The notes below the pieces were generated by a model that was not told the origin of the DNA, searched no databases, and was given only the letters and a program-made list of their open reading frames with translations. A stretch of DNA of 64,000 nt from Christiangramia aestuarii (lineage in GTDB: Bacteria > Bacteroidota > Bacteroidia > Flavobacteriales > Flavobacteriaceae), in contig NZ_VJVW01000002.1 of NCBI RefSeq assembly GCF_009735585.1, positions 574,209 to 638,208 of the forward strand. Reading direction: 5' to 3'. The translations under genes were made by a program, and so were the position numbers. How positions within the stretch are numbered: the first letter of the stretch is position 1; the number at the start of each line of letters is the position of its first letter. This document shows positions 16,616 through 23,877 of the stretch, in pieces.

Positions 16616-17677
16616 CTAATTTATACTCTTTACAACTTCTCTTTTCGCTTCCTTTTTACTACCATCAAAGCCATTAACACCACTTACAGTAGTATACTTC
16701 ATCACATATTTCTTATCTGGGTTGATTCGCTGGTACGCACTCTGACACATGATCGCTGCCTCATGAAATCCGCAAAGGATAAGCTTCAATTTTCCCTTAT
16801 AAGTGTTTACATCTCCAATTGCGTAGATCCCAGGAATATTGGTCTGGTAATCATAAGAATTATCCACTTTGATGGCGTTCTTTTCGATTTCCAGTCCCCA
16901 GTTAGCAATAGGTCCCAATTTAGGAGAAAGTCCGAATAGGGGAATAAAATGATCGGTTTCCTTGATCTCTTCTTCCCTGGCCTTATCCTTATGGCGGATC
17001 ACTACTGATTCCAGTTCATTTTCGCCCTTCAGGTCTACCACCTCAGCATCGGTGATCAGGTTGATCTTTCCAATCTTAGAAAGCTCCTCTACTTTTTCTA
17101 CAGAATCCAAAGCTCCACGGAAGTCCTTTCTTCTATGGACCAAAGATACTTCTGAAGCAACATCGGCCAGGAAGATACTCCAGTCTAATGCTGAATCTCC
17201 TCCCCCGGCGATCACTACTTTCTTATCCCTGTATACTTCCGGATCCCTAATAATGTAAGCCACACCTTTATCCTCATAATCCTTGATAGTAGGAATAGGC
17301 GGTTTTCTAGGCTCAAAACTACCAAGCCCACCAGCGATCACCACTACTGGAGCGTGATGTTTGGTTCCCTTGCTGGTAGTAACGATGAAACTCCCGTCCT
17401 CCTGCTTATCGATGGTTTCAGCTCTTTCGCCCAGGGTGAACCCCGGCTCAAAAGGTTTGATCTGTTCCATCAAATTATCTACAAGATCTCCGGCAAGTAC
17501 TTCCGGAAACCCGGGAATATCATAAATAGGTTTCTTTGGATAAATTTCTGAACACTGTCCTCCTGGTTGAGGCAGCGCATCTATAAGGTGACATTTTAAC
17601 TTTAGTAGTCCGGCTTCAAAAACGGCAAAAAGGCCCGTTGGGCCGGCACCAATGATAAGTATATCGGTTTTAATCAT
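16616..17677 (-). CDS. ferredoxin--NADP(+) reductase, thioredoxin-reductase-like type
   Basis: A 353-residue FAD/NAD(P) oxidoreductase. The N-terminal FAD-binding motif is ILIIGAGPTGLFAVFEAGLL, followed by DALPQPGGQCSEIYPKKPIYDIPGFP; the NADPH-binding motif is VVIAGGGDSALDWSIFLAD; the second FAD motif is IPGIYAIGDVNTY. There is no CxxC redox pair as in true thioredoxin reductase, and the C-terminal extension past the last FAD motif matches the Bacillus YumC type of ferredoxin reductase. The next gene is a [2Fe-2S] ferredoxin, its likely partner. Lies in an iron-sulfur cluster assembly neighbourhood. Confidence 0.92.
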   Translation of the reverse strand: MIKTDILIIGAGPTGLFAVFEAGLLKLKCHLIDALPQPGGQCSEIYPKKPIYDIPGFPEVLAGDLVDNLMEQIKPFEPGFTLGERAETIDKQEDGSFIVTTSKGTKHHAPVVVIAGGLGSFEPRKPPIPTIKDYEDKGVAYIIRDPEVYRDKKVVIAGGGDSALDWSIFLADVASEVSLVHRRKDFRGALDSVEKVEELSKIGKINLITDAEVVDLKGENELESVVIRHKDKAREEEIKETDHFIPLFGLSPKLGPIANWGLEIEKNAIKVDNSYDYQTNIPGIYAIGDVNTYKGKLKLILCGFHEAAIMCQSAYQRINPDKKYVMKYTTVSGVNGFDGSKKEAKREVVKSIN

Positions 17678-17706
17678 GTTTGAATCAATTAAAAGGCGGG
17701 CAAGTT

Positions 17707-17949
17707 CTACTTTTCGATGTTCACCACCTGTTCGATTTGAGGCACATATTTTTTAATGGTCATTTCCACACCGCTCTTAAGGGTCATCTGGTTCACACTG
17801 CATCCTACGCAGGCTCCTTCTAGCTGAACCTTCACCAGGCGGTCATCTTCGATGGAAACCAAAGAGATATTACCGCCGTCACTTTCCAGGAACGGGCGTA
17901 TCTCTGCCAATGCCTTTTCAACATTAATTTTAACTTCTTCGCTAGTCAT
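17707..17949 (-). CDS. NifU-like C-terminal domain iron-sulfur carrier (Nfu)
   Basis: An 80-residue protein made only of the NifU C-terminal domain. The start EEVKINVEKALAEIRPFLESDGGNISLVSI and the cluster-binding motif CVGC (Cys47, Cys50) followed by SVNQMTLKSGVEMTIKK are diagnostic. Such Nfu proteins receive a cluster from a scaffold and pass it to apo-enzymes. It begins directly after the stop of the Mrp gene (no intergenic base), so the two are almost certainly co-translated and likely work together. Confidence 0.93.
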   Translation of the reverse strand: MTSEEVKINVEKALAEIRPFLESDGGNISLVSIEDDRLVKVQLEGACVGCSVNQMTLKSGVEMTIKKYVPQIEQVVNIEK

Positions 17950-19086
17950 CTATTTCTTATTAACAGCACTACATCCGGCCATCGTGGTAATCTTTATAGC
18001 TTCAGTTGGAGGTAGGTTTTTGTTTCTATTTACGGTTTCCTGTACCATATTCCTGGTGATATCCTCGAACGCAGCTTCCAGTGGAGTTGCGGTTTGCAGG
18101 GCAGCCGGCCTTCCTATATCGCCAGACTCTCTAAGGCTTTGTACCAATGGAATTTCTCCAAGGAACGGAACTTTCAGGTCTTCAGCAAGATTCTTAGCTC
18201 CTTCCTGGCCGAAAATATAATATTTGTTCTCTGGTAATTCTTCAGGAGTAAAATATGCCATATTCTCTATGATTCCTAGCACCGGCACGTTAATGCTTTC
18301 CTGCTGGAACATCGCCACTCCTTTTTTAGCATCGGCTAGGGCAACATTCTGCGGGGTACTCACGATCACAGATCCCGTGATTGGCAAAGATTGCATGATA
18401 GACAGGTGGATATCTCCTGTTCCCGGAGGAAGGTCTACCAGCATGAAATCTAACTCTCCCCAGGCTGCATCAAAGATCATCTGGTTAAGGGCTTTGGCCG
18501 CCATAGGCCCTCTCCATACTACCGCCTGGTTAGGCTTGGTAAAGAAACCTATGGAAAGGATCTTTACTCCATAGTTCTCTACCGGTTTCATTTTAGACTT
18601 GCCGTCCACGTTCACGGACAGAGGCCTTTCAGCCTCCACGTCGAACATGATAGGCGCAGATGGCCCGTAGATATCGGCATCCAGGATACCTACCTTAAAG
18701 CCCATTTTAGATAGGGTCACCGCAAGGTTGGCAGTAACTGTAGATTTACCTACACCACCTTTTCCTGAGGCTACCGCAATGATATTTTTGATTCCGGGGA
18801 TCGCTTTTCCTTTGATCTCAGGCTTCTTCTTTTCGGGTGCCTGAACTTTAATATTTACCTTGACCTTGGCTTTTTCATATACCTTTTCGTGGATCACTTT
18901 CATGACGTCCACCTCGGCTCTTTTCTTGATATGAAGTGCCGGCGTGGCCAGTACAAGGTCTACCACCACCTCATCACCAAAGGTCATTACATTTTGAACG
19001 GCGCCGCTTTCTACCATATTACTTCCTTCTCCAGCTACAGATATGGTTTCCAGGGCTTTTAAAATCTCTTTTCTGTCTAATTTCAT
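17950..19086 (-). CDS. Mrp/NBP35-family P-loop ATPase lacking the CxxC motif
   Basis: A 378-residue protein with an N-terminal MIP18/DUF59 domain (about 1-85) and a deviant-Walker ATPase domain, GKGGVGKST at 108-116, the family mark of iron-sulfur cluster carriers ApbC/Mrp. DADIYGPS and VDLPPGTGD are conserved. In E. coli Mrp a CxxC pair in the segment after the NM(S/A) strand binds the bridging cluster; here that place reads TPEELPENK (280-288) and the whole protein has one cysteine, Cys372, in the tail MAGCSAVNKK. Role is therefore Fe-S carrier by family and neighbours, but its cluster binding must differ. Confidence 0.9.
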   Translation of the reverse strand: MKLDRKEILKALETISVAGEGSNMVESGAVQNVMTFGDEVVVDLVLATPALHIKKRAEVDVMKVIHEKVYEKAKVKVNIKVQAPEKKKPEIKGKAIPGIKNIIAVASGKGGVGKSTVTANLAVTLSKMGFKVGILDADIYGPSAPIMFDVEAERPLSVNVDGKSKMKPVENYGVKILSIGFFTKPNQAVVWRGPMAAKALNQMIFDAAWGELDFMLVDLPPGTGDIHLSIMQSLPITGSVIVSTPQNVALADAKKGVAMFQQESINVPVLGIIENMAYFTPEELPENKYYIFGQEGAKNLAEDLKVPFLGEIPLVQSLRESGDIGRPAALQTATPLEAAFEDITRNMVQETVNRNKNLPPTEAIKITTMAGCSAVNKK

Positions 19087-19224
19087 ATATGAATTTTAAT
19101 CAGATTCTTAAGCTTATATAGACTGATTCTAAATGCAAATATAGGTGGAAAAGCTAAGAATACGAAGAATTTAGCGATTTTAGATTTATGAGGTAATAGG
19201 CGGAAATTATGGGACTGCAGCCCG

Positions 19225-19572
19225 TTATTCTTCAGCTGGAAGCTCCTTCATCGGGTCCCAGAAATACCTGTCGAAATCTATGATCTGCAGGTTTTTCACT
19301 TTCACTCCCTCGGCCTCCAGTAATTGCTGCATGGCATTGGAGCCTCCAAAATGATGCTTGCCGGTAAGCACCCCGTTGCGGTTCACCACCCGGTGGGCGG
19401 GCACATCTTCAAGATCATGGGACGAATTCATCGCCCAGCCTACCATCCTGGCACTCCTGGCCGCTCCAAGGTACTTGGCAATGGCCCCGTAGGAAGTCAC
19501 CCGGCCTTCCGGTATTTTCCGGCAAACCTCGTAAACCCTGGTAAAGAATCCAGATTTATCGCCCAAAATCAA
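19225..19572 (-). CDS. alkyltransferase-like (ATL) DNA-lesion-binding protein
   Basis: A 115-residue relative of O6-alkylguanine-DNA alkyltransferase, matching the DNA-binding C-terminal domain: FFTRVYEVCRKIPEGRVTSYGAIAKYLGAARSARMVGWAMN. The active-site motif PCHR reads PAHR (Ala59), so the methyl-accepting cysteine is missing and it cannot dealkylate. Such ATL proteins bind O6-alkylguanine and hand it to nucleotide excision repair. Its start overlaps the LysE gene stop by 4 bp and a 138-bp gap separates it from mrp. Confidence 0.9.
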   Translation of the reverse strand: MILGDKSGFFTRVYEVCRKIPEGRVTSYGAIAKYLGAARSARMVGWAMNSSHDLEDVPAHRVVNRNGVLTGKHHFGGSNAMQQLLEAEGVKVKNLQIIDFDRYFWDPMKELPAEE

Positions 19573-20192
19573 GAGTTTAAAATACGAACCAGAGCTACTA
19601 CAATGAGCACCAGCATCAAAACCGCCATAAAGTAGTTCGAAAATTTCGCGAAGGATTCCGCCTTCTTTTCGATCTTATCAAATAATACCACGTAGAGGTA
19701 TAATGAAGTGAAACTTCCCGAGCTTGCCGCAAGGGCAAAAGAGGAAATAAGGGACCAGTCGTACTCCATTCCTCCACTTAGGTCCATGGCTCCGGCAATA
19801 GCTACGAAGTATGGAATGGGAAAAACGTTCAGGGCCGCGATAAGCATTCCTTTGAAAAAGCTCTGGGCCTTTGCTTTCTGCCTATTATGTTTTATCCCTT
19901 TTTTGTGGCGCGCCTTTATAAAGAAATAGACGGCGAGGATACAGAATACCACCAGGCCGGCTCGAAGGATCATACGTCTAACATAGGGATGGTCAAATAT
20001 ATATTTGGCCAGCAGCACAGCGATGAGAGCCTGAATAAGGATCACGATCCCAGCGCCAACCGCTACATAAAAGCCACTTTTCTTGCCTTTTTCCACGCAG
20101 GTTTTGGCAACGGTCATATTTACCAGCCCCGGCGGAACCACCCCAATAAATGCTGCAAAGTAAGTTATGAGGAAAAGTTTAGTTTCTTCCAA
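19569..20192 (-). CDS. LysE/RhtB-family transporter
   Basis: A 207-residue integral membrane protein with five to six hydrophobic segments. It begins MEETKLFLITYFAAFIGVVPPGLVNMTVAKTCVEKGKKSGFYVAVGAGIV, which has the PPG motif and the following charged loop seen in LysE-type exporters of amino acids and metabolites. The C-terminal half (WSLISSFALAASSGSFTSLYLYVVLFDKIEKKAESFAKFSNYFMAVLML) ends in two more helices. It is an inner-membrane exporter by family; the substrate is unknown. It lies 6 bp after trmB and overlaps the ATL gene, so the three form a probable operon. Confidence 0.82.
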   Translation of the reverse strand: MEETKLFLITYFAAFIGVVPPGLVNMTVAKTCVEKGKKSGFYVAVGAGIVILIQALIAVLLAKYIFDHPYVRRMILRAGLVVFCILAVYFFIKARHKKGIKHNRQKAKAQSFFKGMLIAALNVFPIPYFVAIAGAMDLSGGMEYDWSLISSFALAASSGSFTSLYLYVVLFDKIEKKAESFAKFSNYFMAVLMLVLIVVALVRILNS

Positions 20193-20198
20193 TACCCC

Positions 20199-20873
20199 TT
20201 ATTTTATCTTGAATTGAATATACGTAATTGGTTTTCCTTTTTCAAGATACTGTTTTTCATAGAAAGTCTGGATACCGGTTACTTCTTTTGGCGAATATTC
20301 GTTACTGTAGATATCGTGATGGGCATACATTACCTCATGCCCTTCCCCATGCAACAGCCCCAGGGTATATCCATGCATGAATTCTGAATCGGTCTTAAGG
20401 TGCATCACCCCATCCTCTTTCATTACATTCTTATATCTCTGAAGGAATTCGGCATTAGTCAACCTGTGTTTGGTCCTTTTATATTTTATCTGTGGGTCTG
20501 GAAAAGTGATCCATATCTCGCTAACCTCTCCGGCTGCAAAAACATGTTCGATAAGTTCTATCTGGGTTCTCACAAAAGCAACGTTTTCCAGGCCCTCCTC
20601 TATAGCGGTCTTAGCACCACGCCAGAATCTGGCTCCTTTGATATCTACACCGATGAAATTCTTGTCTGGGTTTTGCCTGGCCAGCTCTACGGTATACTCA
20701 CCCTTCCCGCAGCCCAGTTCGAGGACAATAGGATGATCGTTCTTAAAGAAATCACGGCTCCAATTTCCCTTCAGGTCGAATTGTTCATCGGTAAGTTCCT
20801 CACGGGATGGCTGGATCACGTTCTCGAACTTTTCGTTCTCTCTAAAGCGCTTAAGTTTATTCTTACTTCCCAC
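20199..20873 (-). CDS. trmB: tRNA (guanine(46)-N7)-methyltransferase
   Basis: A SAM-dependent tRNA methyltransferase of about 224 residues forming m7G46. The blocks VLELGCGKGEYTVELA, NFIGVDIKGARFWRGAKTA, and the TrmB-specific WITFPDPQIKYKRTKHRLTN are present. The frame could be read from a TTG at 20894, but that codon lies inside a TAATTTTG promoter element (complement of 20892-20899). The GTG at 20871-20873 gives the family-typical start GSKNKLKRFRENEKFENVIQP, so I use it. It heads the trmB-lysE-ATL operon. Confidence 0.93.
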   Translation of the reverse strand: MGSKNKLKRFRENEKFENVIQPSREELTDEQFDLKGNWSRDFFKNDHPIVLELGCGKGEYTVELARQNPDKNFIGVDIKGARFWRGAKTAIEEGLENVAFVRTQIELIEHVFAAGEVSEIWITFPDPQIKYKRTKHRLTNAEFLQRYKNVMKEDGVMHLKTDSEFMHGYTLGLLHGEGHEVMYAHHDIYSNEYSPKEVTGIQTFYEKQYLEKGKPITYIQFKIK

Positions 20874-20891
20874 TAAAATTTGATATTTTGG

Positions 20892-20899
20892 CAAAATTA
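20892..20899 (-). promoter_or_regulatory. -7 element of the trmB promoter
   Basis: TAATTTTG on the minus strand (20892-20899) fits the phylum's TAnnTTTG. It overlaps the alternative TTG start and so supports the GTG start of trmB. I do not see a clear -33 element at the usual spacing. Confidence 0.45.
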
Positions 20900-20939
20900 A
20901 AGAAAATCACCCACCTAACTATAAATTTATAATTGTATT

Positions 20940-22001
20940 ATGGGAAATAAGCGGATTTTGGTGGCGGCATTGAACTGGGGCCTGGGACATGCTACCCGCT
21001 GCGTCCCGATAATCAACGAACTTATCGATTTTGGTTATGAACCGGTAATTGCTTCAGACGGCCCGGCATTAGAATTACTGAAAATGGAATTTCCCCAACT
21101 CCTCCACCGGCAACTACCCTCTTACAATATTGAATATGCTGAAAAGGCCTCGGGACTTAAGTGGAAATTATTACAAAACAGTCCGCATATCCTGAGAACC
21201 ATTCAGAAGGAAAACAGGATTACCGAAGAACTGGTGGATGAACTGGAGCTCTCCGGAATAATCTCAGACAACAGGTGGGGTGTTAGAAGCCAGAAGCTGA
21301 AGAAAAATGTATTTATTACCCACCAACTGAAAGTGCTGAGCGGAAGCACGAGTTTCCTGAGTACTTATATTCAAAGAAAATATATCGCTAAATTCCAGCA
21401 ATGCTGGGTACCTGATGTTAAGGGAGAAAACAACCTGAGCGGCATCCTGGGGCATCCATTAAAATTACCTGGTAATGTAAAATATATTGGTAGGCTTAGC
21501 AGGTTGAAAAAAGTCAATTCTGGGATAATCTACGATTACCTTGTACTGTTAAGCGGCCCCGAACCTCAGCGGAGCATCCTTGAATCCATTCTTTTAAAAC
21601 AATTTGAAAATACAGAAAGGAGAACGCTCTTTGTTCGCGGGGTAATTCATGATGAAACTATAGAACATTCCAATCCTTTTCTAAAGGTTAAAAATTACCT
21701 TTTCGGCAAAGAACTGGAAGAAGCCCTGAACGGGAGCCGGTATATCATATCCAGGTCGGGATACACCACCCTGATGGACTTGGCCTGTCTTCATAAAAAA
21801 GCTTTTTTCATCCCTACGCCCGGCCAGCCGGAACAGGAATACCTGGCAGAAAGGATGGAAAGACTCGGGATGGCCGCATATTCCAAACAGGATGATTTCA
21901 GTACAGAAAAACTGGAAAAAATAGAAGATTACCGGGGTCTAAGTGATCTCGGGGATGACCCGCTGATCGGGAGCTTCCTTACTTTTTTCGAGGGTGAATG
22001 A
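20940..22001 (+). CDS. GT-B glycosyltransferase, MurG-like fold, target unknown
   Basis: A 353-residue cytoplasmic protein starting KRILVAALNWGLGHATRCVPIINELIDFGYEPVIASDG, the acceptor domain of UDP-sugar-type GT-B enzymes of MurG-like fold, and ending with the donor-site pattern YIISRSGYTTLMDLACLHKKAFFIPTPGQPEQEYLAERMERLG. This is the RSGxxTxxDL ... PTPGQ(P/H)EQ form of a family often annotated only as glycosyltransferase. Donor and acceptor are unknown; cell-surface glycan or glycolipid synthesis is possible. Its last 63 bp overlap the end of phoR on the other strand. Confidence 0.78.
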   Translation: MGNKRILVAALNWGLGHATRCVPIINELIDFGYEPVIASDGPALELLKMEFPQLLHRQLPSYNIEYAEKASGLKWKLLQNSPHILRTIQKENRITEELVDELELSGIISDNRWGVRSQKLKKNVFITHQLKVLSGSTSFLSTYIQRKYIAKFQQCWVPDVKGENNLSGILGHPLKLPGNVKYIGRLSRLKKVNSGIIYDYLVLLSGPEPQRSILESILLKQFENTERRTLFVRGVIHDETIEHSNPFLKVKNYLFGKELEEALNGSRYIISRSGYTTLMDLACLHKKAFFIPTPGQPEQEYLAERMERLGMAAYSKQDDFSTEKLEKIEDYRGLSDLGDDPLIGSFLTFFEGE

Positions 22002-23018
22002 GAATTCACTACCTACACCAAAAACACTTTCCACATAGATCTTTTCACCATGAGCCTCCAGGATATGCTTTACAATAGAAAGCCCCAGCCCGGAACCTCC
22101 TTCTTTCCTTGATCCACTTTTATCTACGCGATAAAAACGCTCGAATAACCTGGGGATATTTGCCTTTTCTATACCTTCACCATTATCGGTCACCCTGACT
22201 ATCACCTTGTTCTTGATAAGGTTTTCGATACTGATCTCGGTAGTACCTCCGTTTTTTCCATATTTAATGGAATTCACGATCAGGTTGGTTAGCACCTGTT
22301 GAATCCTTTCCTTATCTGCCCGCACATAGATAGGTTCTTCATAATCTATATCGAAAGTAAGGGTGATATTCTTCTTGGCCGCCTTCATTTCCAACAGATC
22401 GAAGGATGCCTGGATGAGATCGATAATATCGAAATTCTCATATCTTAAATGAAGATCCCCGGTCTCAAGCTTGGTGATCATATCCAGATCTTTCACAATA
22501 TAAATAAGCCTTTCTACTCCTTTACTGGCGCGGGTAAGATATTTTTTCCTGATCGCCTTGTCCTTATGAGCCCCATCAAGCAGGGTAAGTATATATCCCT
22601 GTACAGTAAATAATGGAGTTTTAAGTTCATGCGACACATTTCCCATGAATTCCTTCCGGTAAGCTTCCCTCACCTTTAGGGTTTCGATCTCCAGCTTCTT
22701 GTCTTCGGCAAATTTCTTCACTTCCCGGGTAAGGCTGGACATATCTGTGGTGATCTGGTTTGGCCTTAAAGTCTTGGAATCTAAAAGAGAAACATTGTCG
22801 TAAACCTTCTTTATGCGCCTGTAGATAAAACGCTCCACCCTGTATTGTATAATAAGGAAGGTGAACAGGTAACAAAAGAGCGCGAAAACAAAAAGGGACA
22901 CCCATATCGAGCTTAGGTCCAGAAGCAGGAATACCGCTAACAGCAAGGTAAGAAATACACTTATATATAAGGATGTTCTTAAGGCAAATCGATATGAGCG
23001 TTTAAAACTTTGTGGCAT
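21939..23018 (-). CDS. phoR: PhoR-type sensor histidine kinase
   Basis: A 359-residue kinase with two N-terminal membrane helices (about 15-33 and 37-57), a linker, the HisKA dimerisation helix with the phospho-accepting His130 in FMGNVSHELKTPL, and a HATPase domain with N box (LTNLIVNSIKYG), G1 box (VTDNGEGIEKANIPRLFERFYRVD) and G2 box (GGSGLGLSIVKHILEAHG). With its adjacent PhoB-type partner this is the phosphate-starvation system by family, though other signals cannot be ruled out. Its start overlaps the regulator stop (TAATG). Confidence 0.88.
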   Translation of the reverse strand: MPQSFKRSYRFALRTSLYISVFLTLLLAVFLLLDLSSIWVSLFVFALFCYLFTFLIIQYRVERFIYRRIKKVYDNVSLLDSKTLRPNQITTDMSSLTREVKKFAEDKKLEIETLKVREAYRKEFMGNVSHELKTPLFTVQGYILTLLDGAHKDKAIRKKYLTRASKGVERLIYIVKDLDMITKLETGDLHLRYENFDIIDLIQASFDLLEMKAAKKNITLTFDIDYEEPIYVRADKERIQQVLTNLIVNSIKYGKNGGTTEISIENLIKNKVIVRVTDNGEGIEKANIPRLFERFYRVDKSGSRKEGGSGLGLSIVKHILEAHGEKIYVESVFGVGSEFSFTLEKSKEAPDQRVIPEIT

Positions 23019-23701
23019 TAAACTACGAACTTATAGCCCACCCCTTTGATGGTCTTGATCTTATCGTCGCCTATCTTTTCGCGAAGTTTCCTAATATGAA
23101 CATCGATGGTTCTTCCTCCAACCACAATATCGTTACCCCATACCGTATCCAGGATATCTTCTCTTTTAAAGACCTTGCCCGGTTTTGAAACTAGCAGGGA
23201 AAGCAGTTCAAATTCTTTCCTGGGAAGGGCCATCTCATTGCCATCCTGCACGATCTTGTATTCTTCACGGTTTATCGTGATGTCTCCAAGCTTCACAATA
23301 TTCGAAGACTTTTCCTCTTCGCGGTATCTTCTTAACAATGCCTTTACCTTACTTACCAGAACCTTAGGTTTAATCGGTTTGGTAATATAGTCATCGGCAC
23401 CGGCATCGAACCCGGCCATTTGGGAATAATCTTCCCCGCGGGCGGTAAGAAAAGTAATGATGGCATGTTCCAGATCTGGACTTTTCCTAATCTGTTCGCA
23501 GGCCTCGATCCCATCCATTTCGGGCATCATCACATCCAGGATGATCAAATGTGGCTTATGCTTTTTGGCAAGCTTCACCCCATCTGCACCATTGGCTGCT
23601 GTGATGACATTATAACCTTCAGAAGACAGGTTATACCCTACTATTTCCAGGATATCCGGCTCATCATCTACCAGTAATATTGTAATGTCTTTTTTCTTCA
23701 T
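23018..23701 (-). CDS. phoB: PhoB-type response regulator (OmpR/PhoB family)
   Basis: A 227-residue two-domain regulator. The receiver domain has the acidic pocket VDDEPD, phospho-acceptor Asp56 in LIILDVMMPEMDG, a switch Thr86 (TFLTARG), and Lys108 (DDYITKPI). The C-terminal winged helix includes the typical GGRTIDVHIRKLREKIGDDKIKTIKGVGYKFVV. It would bind tandem 7-bp half sites spaced by 11 bp; exactly such a repeat array lies in the intergenic region in front of it and of the divergent TonB-dependent receptor. First gene of the phoB-phoR operon. Confidence 0.9.
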   Translation of the reverse strand: MKKKDITILLVDDEPDILEIVGYNLSSEGYNVITAANGADGVKLAKKHKPHLIILDVMMPEMDGIEACEQIRKSPDLEHAIITFLTARGEDYSQMAGFDAGADDYITKPIKPKVLVSKVKALLRRYREEEKSSNIVKLGDITINREEYKIVQDGNEMALPRKEFELLSLLVSKPGKVFKREDILDTVWGNDIVVGGRTIDVHIRKLREKIGDDKIKTIKGVGYKFVV

Positions 23702-23762
23702 AATGAATTTAGCTGTGGTTAAGAGACCATAAAATTAACCAATAATTTGAACTATAAAGGCC

Positions 23763-23802
23763 TTAACACATTAGTAACATTAAACTAACCCTTTAATGAC
23801 GA
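23763..23802 (+). promoter_or_regulatory. candidate Pho box: four 7-bp units at an exact 11-bp period
   Basis: TTAACAC (23763-23769), GTAACAT (23774-23780), CTAACCC (23785-23791) and ATGACGA (23796-23802) are separated by the AT-only spacers ATTA, TAAA and TTTA. This geometry, 7 bp plus 4 AT-rich bp repeated, is that of PhoB-family operators such as the E. coli Pho box. A weaker fifth unit, TTAAAAC at 23807, continues the series. It lies between the divergent phoBR and TonB receptor genes. Confidence 0.6.
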
Positions 23803-23877
23803 ACCATTAAAACTAAGATAACATCCGGCATGCGTCTTCGCCGTTAATTTGCAGCGAGATTTTATAGCAAAAACAAA

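Noticed and set aside
20874..20894. TTG start of trmB at 20894
   Set aside because: The codon overlaps the -7 promoter element and the family N-terminus begins at the GTG at 20873.
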